From positions 1-12,334 of the forward strand of contig CAJVXG010000031.1 in NCBI GenBank assembly GCA_913009215.1: a DNA stretch of 12,334 nucleotides. Reading direction: 5' to 3'. Position numbers and translations under genes: made by a program. The DNA is from an uncultured Gammaproteobacteria bacterium (GTDB lineage: Bacteria > Pseudomonadota > Gammaproteobacteria > Acidiferrobacterales > CAJVXG01). Each line of letters starts with the position of its first letter. Positions within the stretch are counted from its first letter, which is position 1. A model generated the notes under the pieces. The model did no database searches and was not told the origin of the DNA. It saw only the letters and a list, made by a program, of their open reading frames with translations. Below, in pieces: positions 6,571-12,334 of this stretch.

Positions 6571-7043
6571 ATATATTTGACAGACAGTATTTCGTAGCGG
6601 CGAACGCCGTCCGGAACCTGGACCTCAACCTCGTCACCCTCTTCCTTGCCAATCAGGGCGCGGGCAATGGGCGTATTAATGGATAACCTGCTCTGCTTGA
6701 TATCGGCCTCCAGTTCGCCAACGATCTGGTAGCTTACTTTCTTGTCGTTTTCTTCGTCATACAATTCGACAGTGGCGCCAAAGACGACACGGGAACCCAC
6801 ATCCAGCGTGGTCGGGTCGATCAGTTCGGCAACCGCAAGACTGCTGTCCAGTTCAGCGATACGCCCTTCGTTAAAGCTCTGTTGTTCCTTGGCGGCATGG
6901 TACTCGGCATTTTCGGACAAATCGCCATGGGCCCGGGCCTCGGAAATGGCCTGGATAATACGCGGGCGCACAACCGCTTTAAGCTCACGCAGCTCTTTCT
7001 GTAGTTCTTCCGCACCCTTGACCGTTAATGGTATCTTGCTCAT
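6567..7043 (-). CDS. greA: Transcription elongation factor GreA
   Basis: Binds the secondary channel of RNA polymerase and stimulates cleavage of backtracked RNA, restarting stalled complexes. The 158 residues match the family length (E. coli 158). The N-terminal coiled-coil (about 1-75) carries the acidic tip GDLSENAEY with D41 and E44, and the C-terminal FKBP-like domain includes NTPIARALIGKEEGDEV. The ATG lies 12 bases after the carB stop. Its ribosome binding site AGGAA overlaps that stop (TTTTAGGAA), suggesting coupling to carB. carAB-greA is the usual Pseudomonas-type order. The 3' end overlaps yhbY by three bases in a convergent arrangement. Confidence 0.98.
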   Translation of the reverse strand: MSKIPLTVKGAEELQKELRELKAVVRPRIIQAISEARAHGDLSENAEYHAAKEQQSFNEGRIAELDSSLAVAELIDPTTLDVGSRVVFGATVELYDEENDKKVSYQIVGELEADIKQSRLSINTPIARALIGKEEGDEVEVQVPDGVRRYEILSVKYI

Positions 7044-7055
7044 GGTTATATATTC

Positions 7056-10000
7056 CTAAAACAAATCCTGCAGTCGGCGAACATTTAATTCACCGCCTAT
7101 TTTATGGGCTTCACGGGCCGCCTTAACTGCTGACAAAGTCGTATAGTTGGTCACTTTGTGTTGCAGTGCCTTCTGGCGAATGATGGAGGCGTCCTCGACA
7201 CTTTGTTTGTCAGAGACTGTATTGACAATTATATCAATCTCTTCGTTCATTATCATGTCGACGATATGGGGCCGGCCTTCGGAGACCTTGTTGACCGGTT
7301 TTACTGCTATTTTTGCCTTACTCAGGACCTCGGCGGTACCGTGCGTGGCCACCAGCTCAAAGCCCTGCTCGCTGAAATAACGGGCCACATCCACAATATC
7401 CTGCTGGTCCTCATCACGCACACTGATCAGCATACGCCCTGTTTTCGGGATTTCCGAGCCGGCCGCCAGTTCGGCCTTGAAGAAGGCCTCACCAAAAGAA
7501 TCACCAACCCCCATGACCTCACCGGTCGATTTCATTTCCGGACCGAGCATGGTATCGACGCCCGGAAACTTCACAAACGGAAACACGGCCTCTTTCACAG
7601 AAAAGTGCTCCGGTACGATCTCACCACTCACGCCTTGTGATTCCAGGCTCTGGCCCGCCATGCATCGCGCCGCAATCTTGGCCAGCGGTCTCCCCGTGGC
7701 CTTGGAAACAAAGGGCACCGTACGCGAGGCGCGCGGGTTCACCTCAAGGACATAGACCTTGTTGTCTTTCACTGCGAACTGGATGTTCATCAGACCCACC
7801 ACCTTGAGACCCCTGGCCAGTTGCCCGGTCTGTTTGCGCAGCTCGTTCTGGATTTTCTTCGACAGGCTGAATGGTGGCAAGGAACAGGCGGAATCCCCGG
7901 AATGAACACCGGCCTGTTCGATGTGCTCCATAATGCCGCCAATAATCACGTCCTTACCGTCACAAATGGCATCGACGTCGACCTCGGTAGCGTCGCTCAA
8001 AAATTTATCCAGCAGTACCGGCGAATCTTCCGACACCTCAATGGCAATGCGCATATAAGACTCCAGGTCCTCGCGTTTATGCACCACCTCCATGGCTCGG
8101 CCACCCAGCACATAGGAGGGCCGTACCACCAGCGGATAACCAATTTCTTCGGCCAGTTTGACGGCACGCTCCGGAGTACGTGCGGTGCGATTATCCGGTT
8201 GCAATAACTTCAGGCGCTTGACGAGCCTCTGGAAACGCTCGCGATCTTCCGCCAGATCAATGGAGTCGGGACTGGTGCCTATAATAGGCGCACCGGCTTG
8301 CTCCAGACCATTGGCCAGTTTCAATGGCGTTTGCCCACCGTAATGGACAATGATGCCGGTAGGTTGCTCGACTCGAATAATCTCCAGCACATCCTCCAGC
8401 GTCAAGGGTTCAAAATACAAACGGTCGGAGGTGTCATAGTCCGTGGATACCGTTTCCGGATTACAGTTCACCATAATGGTCTGGTAACCCGAGTCGCTCA
8501 TGGCATAGGCGGCATGGACACAACAATAATCAAACTCGATACCCTGGCCGATACGGTTCGGTCCACCACCCAGGATCATGATTTTTTCCCGGGCCTCGGG
8601 CAACGCCTCACATTCCTCCTCATAAGTGGAATACATATAGGCCGTGGTGGCCGCAAATTCGGCGGCACAGGTGTCGACACGTTTGTATACCGGGTGCACC
8701 TTGAGCTTGTTACGCTGCTTGCGAAACGCCGCTTCGCGGATGCCCATGAGATCGGCAATACGACGATCGGAAAAACCCTTTCGTTTCCACTGTAGTATAG
8801 TCTTGGCCGTGGGTTTACGTTTCTGGTAGCGTGAAATCTGTTTCTCGGTTTTGATAATGTCCTCGATCTGCACCAGGAACCAGGGGTCGATGGCGCTGAT
8901 GTCGTGTATTTCCTCGACAGACATACCAAAACGAAAGGCGTCACCGACAAACCACAAGCGTTGTGCACTAGGAACACGCAGCTCATTCTTCAATCGCTTT
9001 TTGGCCTCGTCCTTACTGAGGTCAGCGGGCAACACCGGCTCAAATCCGTATACTCCAATCTCCAGACTGCGGATGGCCTTCTGCAGGGATTCCTGGAAGG
9101 TGCGGCCTATGGACATGGCCTCACCCACCGATTTCATTTGTGTTGTCAGTGTAGGATCGGCCTTTGGAAATTTCTCAAAAGTGAATCGCGGAAACTTGGT
9201 GACAACATAATCGATACTGGGCTCAAACGAGGCCGGAGTGGCACCGCCAGTGATATCATTGCGCAACTCATCCAGGGTATAACCCACCGCCAGTTTGGCC
9301 GCGACCTTGGCAATCGGAAAACCGGTGGCCTTGGACGCCAGCGCCGAAGAACGCGACACCCTGGGGTTCATCTCGATAATGATCATGCGCCCGGTCTTTG
9401 GATCAATGGCAAACTGCACATTGGAACCACCGGTATCGACACCAATCTCGCGCAGCACAGCAATACTGGCGTTACGCATGATCTGGTATTCCTTGTCGGT
9501 CAGGGTTAATGCCGGTGCCACCGTGATGGAGTCACCGGTATGCACACCCATCGGGTCAAAATTCTCGATGGAACAAACAATGATGCAGTTGTCATAACTG
9601 TCGCGCACCACTTCCATTTCGTATTCCTTCCAGCCGAGTATGGATTCCTCAATCAATAATTCCCGGGTTGGCGAGGCATCCAGACCACGTTCGCAAATCT
9701 CAATAAATTCATTCTTGTTATAGGCCACACCGCCTCCGCTACCGCCCAGGGTAAACGACGGTCGGATAATGACCGGGTAACCGATCATGGCCTGCACCTG
9801 ATGCGCTTCCTCCATGCTGTGGGCAATGGCGCCACGGGCACACTCGAGTCCAATGGAGGCCATGGCCTTGCGGAACTGTTCGCGGTCCTCGGCCTTATCG
9901 ATGGCCTCTTTGCTGGCGCCAATCATTTTCACGCCATGCCTTTGCAACACGCCATGCCGCTCCAGATCCAGGGCGCAGTTCAGGCCGGTTTGTCCGCCCA

Positions 10001-10268
10001 TGGTCGGCAACAGGGCATCGGGCTTTTCTTTCTCGATAATGCGCTCCACCGCACGCCAGGTTACCGGCTCCACATAGGTGGCATCGGCCATGCCCGGGTC
10101 GGTCATGATGGTGGCGGGATTGGAATTGACCAGGATGACACGATAACCCTCGTCCTTCAGCGCCTTACAGGCCTGGGTGCCGGAATAGTCGAACTCACAG
10201 CCCTGACCAATAATAATCGGGCCGGCGCCAATGATCAAAATACTCTTTATGTCTGTTCTCTTTGGCAT
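7056..10268 (-). CDS. carB: Carbamoyl-phosphate synthase large subunit
   Basis: With CarA, makes carbamoyl phosphate from glutamine, bicarbonate and two ATP for arginine and pyrimidine synthesis. The 1,070 residues (1,073 in E. coli) contain two homologous ATP-grasp halves. The first begins with IIGAGPIIIGQGCEFDYSG (12-30). A helical oligomerization region follows (about 400-550). The second half begins with GGGPNRIGQGIEFDY (about 565) and the MGS-like allosteric domain occupies about the last 130 residues. Conserved segments such as NSNPATIMTDP, GGSGGGVAYN, EMNPRVSRSSALASKATG, VRPSYVLGGRAM and EVNPRASRTVPFVSKATGRP are intact. The ATG is preceded by TTGATAAAAAAACT, with no Shine-Dalgarno within about 25 bases. 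It lies 72 bases downstream of carA, longer than usual, because of the repeat described separately. Confidence 0.98.
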   Translation of the reverse strand: MPKRTDIKSILIIGAGPIIIGQGCEFDYSGTQACKALKDEGYRVILVNSNPATIMTDPGMADATYVEPVTWRAVERIIEKEKPDALLPTMGGQTGLNCALDLERHGVLQRHGVKMIGASKEAIDKAEDREQFRKAMASIGLECARGAIAHSMEEAHQVQAMIGYPVIIRPSFTLGGSGGGVAYNKNEFIEICERGLDASPTRELLIEESILGWKEYEMEVVRDSYDNCIIVCSIENFDPMGVHTGDSITVAPALTLTDKEYQIMRNASIAVLREIGVDTGGSNVQFAIDPKTGRMIIIEMNPRVSRSSALASKATGFPIAKVAAKLAVGYTLDELRNDITGGATPASFEPSIDYVVTKFPRFTFEKFPKADPTLTTQMKSVGEAMSIGRTFQESLQKAIRSLEIGVYGFEPVLPADLSKDEAKKRLKNELRVPSAQRLWFVGDAFRFGMSVEEIHDISAIDPWFLVQIEDIIKTEKQISRYQKRKPTAKTILQWKRKGFSDRRIADLMGIREAAFRKQRNKLKVHPVYKRVDTCAAEFAATTAYMYSTYEEECEALPEAREKIMILGGGPNRIGQGIEFDYCCVHAAYAMSDSGYQTIMVNCNPETVSTDYDTSDRLYFEPLTLEDVLEIIRVEQPTGIIVHYGGQTPLKLANGLEQAGAPIIGTSPDSIDLAEDRERFQRLVKRLKLLQPDNRTARTPERAVKLAEEIGYPLVVRPSYVLGGRAMEVVHKREDLESYMRIAIEVSEDSPVLLDKFLSDATEVDVDAICDGKDVIIGGIMEHIEQAGVHSGDSACSLPPFSLSKKIQNELRKQTGQLARGLKVVGLMNIQFAVKDNKVYVLEVNPRASRTVPFVSKATGRPLAKIAARCMAGQSLESQGVSGEIVPEHFSVKEAVFPFVKFPGVDTMLGPEMKSTGEVMGVGDSFGEAFFKAELAAGSEIPKTGRMLISVRDEDQQDIVDVARYFSEQGFELVATHGTAEVLSKAKIAVKPVNKVSEGRPHIVDMIMNEEIDIIVNTVSDKQSVEDASIIRQKALQHKVTNYTTLSAVKAAREAHKIGGELNVRRLQDLF

Positions 10269-10311
10269 AGTTTTTTTATCAACCCAGAGGATCGCTCCTG
10301 CGCTCGCGACA

Positions 10312-10365
10312 AGAGGCGCGAAGAGAGTAATTTATTATCTTCATCTCTGTGATCTTTGCGCCTCT
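10312..10365. repeat. GC-rich imperfect inverted repeat at the carA-carB junction
   Basis: Arms at 10312-10324 and 10353-10365 match as inverted repeats at 12 of 13 bases, around an AT-rich 28-base centre that includes the carA stop codon. On the minus strand the outer part reads as a tandem AGGCGCAG-AGGCGCAA motif continuing into AAGATCACAGAGA. Weaker similarity (GACA... on both sides) extends the element to roughly 10308-10378. The motif class (GCGCAAAGGCGCAGAG) resembles short dispersed intergenic repeats that I have seen in several proteobacterial genomes; I cannot confirm a named family. In RNA it would form a stable hairpin between the two cistrons. It also encodes the final residues of CarA. 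Confidence 0.7.
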
Positions 10366-11507
10366 GCGCCTTTGTGTCGGGTTTTAATTAACTCAATAAA
10401 GCGATCAAACAAAGGCGCGATATCGTGCGGTCCGGGGCTGGCCTCCGGGTGACCCTGAAAAGAAAACGCCGGGCAATCATTGTGCTCAATGCCTTGTATG
10501 GAATGGTCGAACAGGGAACGGTGTGTCACCTGCAAGTGGGGGGGCAGCTGCTCCTCGTCCACGGCGAAACCATGGTTCTGGCTCGTGATCATCACTCGTC
10601 CGCTGTTGACATCCAGCACCGGGTGGTTGGCGCCATGATGACCAAACTTCATTTTCATGGTCTGTGCCCCTGAGGCCAGCGCCAGCAATTGATGGCCCAG
10701 ACAAATACCAAAGACCGGTATTTTTTGTTGCAGTATTCTCTGGATGGATGCAATCGCATAACTACAGGGCTCGGGATCACCGGGACCATTGGACAGGAAC
10801 ACACCATCGGGATTCATTGCCAACACGTCCTCAGCCGAAGTTTGAGCCGGTACCACGGTGAGATTGCAACCGCGTGCCGCCAACATGCGCAGGATATTGC
10901 GTTTGATGCCAAAGTCGTACGCCACGACATTATAAGTAGCGTCGAAAGCCGGCTGGTAACCCTGCCCCCAGGCCCACTCACCCTGGTTCCAGTCATAAGG
11001 TTCTTTCGTCGTTACCTCTTTAGCCAGGTCCATGCCCTTCAGTCCGGCGAATCCTTTGGCCGCTTGCACGGCCTTCTTTTTGTTCAGACGTTCGCCCTTG
11101 GCCGCCGCCCAGATACAGCCGCTTTGTGCACCCTTTTCCCTCAGGATGCGGGTCAGCCTGCGAGTATCGATACCGGCAATGGCAACCACTTTATGCTGCT
11201 GCAGGAATTCGGACAGGTTTTGCCCGGAACGCCAATTACTGGCCAACAAAGGCAGGTCACGGATGACGAGGCCGGCGGCATAAACGGCAGCGGATTCCAT
11301 ATCCTCATCGTTACAACCGGTATTGCCGATATGGGGACAGGTCAGGGTAACGATTTGTCTGGCGTAGGACGGGTCAGACAGGATTTCCTGGTACCCGGTC
11401 ATGGCGGTATTGAACACGACTTCGCCGGTTGTATTGCCTGGAATACCAATGGCCTCACCGTTAAAAACGGTGCCATCTTCCAGGGCAAGCAAGGCCGGCG
11501 ATGTCAC
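10341..11507 (-). CDS. carA: Carbamoyl-phosphate synthase small subunit (GTG start)
   Basis: Class I glutamine amidotransferase subunit that hydrolyses glutamine and channels ammonia to CarB. The 388 residues include the N-terminal CarA-specific domain (LEDGTVFNG, GYQEILSDPSY, PHIGNTGCN) and the amidotransferase domain with C269 (GICLGHQ), H353 and E355 (GHPEASPGP), the same numbers as E. coli. The start is GTG, with GAGGGG 5 bases upstream; the residue numbering supports it. The ribosome binding site can pair with ATCCCC just upstream (see leader). Oddity: after IELIK (371-375), where the family normally ends soon, the tail TRHKGAEAQRSQR (376-388) is largely encoded by the GC-rich repeat at the carA-carB junction. 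It is probably a late extension with no catalytic role. Confidence 0.97.
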   Translation of the reverse strand: MTSPALLALEDGTVFNGEAIGIPGNTTGEVVFNTAMTGYQEILSDPSYARQIVTLTCPHIGNTGCNDEDMESAAVYAAGLVIRDLPLLASNWRSGQNLSEFLQQHKVVAIAGIDTRRLTRILREKGAQSGCIWAAAKGERLNKKKAVQAAKGFAGLKGMDLAKEVTTKEPYDWNQGEWAWGQGYQPAFDATYNVVAYDFGIKRNILRMLAARGCNLTVVPAQTSAEDVLAMNPDGVFLSNGPGDPEPCSYAIASIQRILQQKIPVFGICLGHQLLALASGAQTMKMKFGHHGANHPVLDVNSGRVMITSQNHGFAVDEEQLPPHLQVTHRSLFDHSIQGIEHNDCPAFSFQGHPEASPGPHDIAPLFDRFIELIKTRHKGAEAQRSQR

Positions 11508-11510
11508 AAA

Positions 11511-11538
11511 ATCCCCTCAAAACTGGTGAGCGGGGGAT
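11511..11538 (-). promoter_or_regulatory. Hairpin able to hide the carA ribosome binding site
   Basis: In the RNA sense ATCCCC (11538-11533) is perfectly complementary to GGGGAT (11516-11511), which contains the core of the carA ribosome binding site GAGGGG. The loop is 16 bases. When formed, this six-pair stem would block initiation at the GTG start. It lies 8 bases after the terminator hairpin, so the two could act together. The pairing is visible; a regulatory role is inferred. Confidence 0.45.
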
Positions 11539-11546
11539 ACACATAT

Positions 11547-11579
11547 AAAAGCGGGAGCAACCAATGTTGCTCCCGCTTT
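11547..11579 (-). terminator. Intrinsic terminator after dapB / in the carA leader
   Basis: A perfect 14-bp stem, AAAGCGGGAGCAAC paired with GTTGCTCCCGCTTT, closes a four-base loop (ATTG in the RNA sense). On the minus strand it is followed by a U-rich run (TTTTATATG). It lies 80 bases after the dapB stop and 40 bases before the carA start. It should end most dapB transcripts. Because little space remains for a carA promoter downstream, it may also act as an attenuator that carAB transcription must pass. A possible -35/-10 pair, TTGAAA and TAGGTA with 16 bases between, lies upstream of it; that match is weak. The gap holds nothing else I recognise. Confidence 0.88.
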
Positions 11580-11659
11580 ATGTACCTATCCCGGGCAAAA
11601 TTCTTTTCAAAATATGCTTTCAACTTAAGCGTCGATACTACGACACCACAACATTGAAA

Positions 11660-12334
11660 TCAACGTAAAGCTAACACATCCTGCATATCAAACAGTCCCT
11701 TGTCGTGGTCTGCCAGCCACAGGGCGGCACGCATCGCCCCCTGGGCAAAAGTCATGCGGCTCGAGGCCTTGTGGCTAATTTCCACACGCTCGCCGACGCC
11801 GGCAAACATCACCGTATGATCTCCGACAATATCGCCGGCACGAATGGTCTCAAAGCCGATGGCGTCGCGGGGTCGCTCCCCGATCTGGCCTTCGCGGCCA
11901 TAGACGGCGCATTGCTTCAGGTCACGGCCAAGGGCATGGGCAACGACCTCGCCCATGCGCAGCGCGGTACCGGACGGGGCATCGACCTTGTGCCGGTGAT
12001 GGGCCTCAATCACCTCGATATCGACCTCGTCGCCCAGAGTGCGGGCGGCGATATCGAGCAGCTTCAGGCACAGGTTGACACCGACACTCATATTCGGCGC
12101 AAAAACAACCGCCATGGACTCCGCGGCCTTAACAATAGTGTCCTTGCCGGCATCATCAAAACCGGTGGTGCCAATTATGATTTTCTTATTTTTAGCAATG
12201 CAATATGCCAGATTTTTTAGCGTTACTTCCGGTCTGGTGAAATCGATCAGGACATCAAAGTTTGTCGACGCCAGATCGTCCACGATCGGCACATCCAGTG
12301 CGCCAATACCGGCGGCAATACCGGCATCGTGACC
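11660..12334 (-). CDS. dapB: 4-hydroxy-tetrahydrodipicolinate reductase, partial (5' end beyond the window)
   Basis: NAD(P)H-dependent reductase of the lysine/diaminopimelate pathway, supplying lysine and peptidoglycan precursor. 224 residues are present. Reading stays open to the window edge and the extra residues (GHDAGIAAGIGALDVPIVDD) align with the family, so the gene continues to the right; the missing part should hold the N-terminal nucleotide-binding glycine motif. Visible motifs are IDFTRPE, IGTTGFDD, the catalytic and substrate-binding EAHHRHKVDAPSGTA (first catalytic His and Lys of the family), GFETIRAGDIVGDHTVMF and the C-terminal SSRMTFAQGA...GLFDMQDVL. A GTG at 12292-12290 is internal and not the start. 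A strong terminator follows 80 bases downstream. dapB-carA-carB is the Pseudomonas-type order; dnaJ is often next upstream, but that is not visible here. Confidence 0.97.
   Translation of the reverse strand, partial: GHDAGIAAGIGALDVPIVDDLASTNFDVLIDFTRPEVTLKNLAYCIAKNKKIIIGTTGFDDAGKDTIVKAAESMAVVFAPNMSVGVNLCLKLLDIAARTLGDEVDIEVIEAHHRHKVDAPSGTALRMGEVVAHALGRDLKQCAVYGREGQIGERPRDAIGFETIRAGDIVGDHTVMFAGVGERVEISHKASSRMTFAQGAMRAALWLADHDKGLFDMQDVLALR

Noticed and set aside
11586..11630. ArgR operator upstream of carA
   Set aside because: The AT-rich segment with TTTTGAAAAGAATTTT on the minus strand looks superficially like an ARG box, but it lacks the paired TGAAT/ATTCA half-sites at the right spacing.
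10689..11657. Long plus-strand open frame (322 codons) opposite carA
   Set aside because: It lies entirely antisense to a well-conserved carA and its leader, and its translation has no recognisable domain. It is best explained by the codon bias of carA keeping the antisense frame open.
12290..12292. GTG as the dapB start
   Set aside because: The frame stays open to the window edge and the upstream residues align with DapB, so this GTG is internal and the gene is simply cut by the window.
1..12334. A novel defence, mobile or biosynthetic system in the window
   Set aside because: Every gene belongs to a known core family in a conserved gammaproteobacterial order. No transposase, integrase, CRISPR repeats, phage genes or unknown multigene cluster is present.

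Overview
The window is a densely packed block of bacterial housekeeping genes. All but one lie on the minus strand; yhbY is the exception. Read in the direction of transcription (high to low coordinates), the order is dapB (cut by the right edge), carA, carB, greA, [yhbY on the plus strand], rlmE, ftsH, folP, glmM, tpiA, secG and tRNA-Leu(GAG). The order greA / yhbY (opposed) / rlmE-ftsH-folP-glmM / secG / tRNA-Leu is a hallmark of Gammaproteobacteria. Having tpiA between glmM and secG, and dapB-carAB just upstream of greA, is the Pseudomonas-like, non-enteric version. Protein sequences also fit a gammaproteobacterium, for example CarA catalytic residues at the E. coli numbers 269/353/355. GC looks like the mid-50s by eye (not counted). 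I cannot name the genus.

Right part (about 7,056-12,334): dapB (lysine/diaminopimelate synthesis) is followed by a strong intrinsic-terminator hairpin. Then come carA and carB (carbamoyl phosphate for arginine and pyrimidines) and greA (rescue of stalled RNA polymerase). The carA leader can fold over its own ribosome binding site. The carA-carB junction has been altered by a GC-rich repeat that encodes the last residues of CarA and spaces carB away from carA.

Middle (about 6,196-7,055): yhbY runs toward greA, and the two stop codons overlap in a single CTAG. yhbY is divergent from rlmE across a 75-base gap with two short palindromes.

Left part (1-6,195): rlmE (23S rRNA 2'-O-methylation) and ftsH (membrane AAA+ protease) are separated by an 87-base leader with two hairpins, and ftsH uses a TTG start. 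folP (folate), glmM (UDP-GlcNAc precursor), tpiA (glycolysis), secG (protein export) and a tRNA-Leu follow with mostly very short gaps, suggesting one or two long transcripts. Outside the genes, the longest gap is 152 bases (dapB-carA); no stretch of more than 300 bases lacks a gene.

I found no prophage, insertion sequence, CRISPR array, toxin-antitoxin or defence system, and no novel multigene system. The points worth a second look are small: the repeat-encoded CarA tail, the carA leader, an arginine in the FtsH Walker A loop, the rlmE-ftsH leader and the shared CTAG stop.
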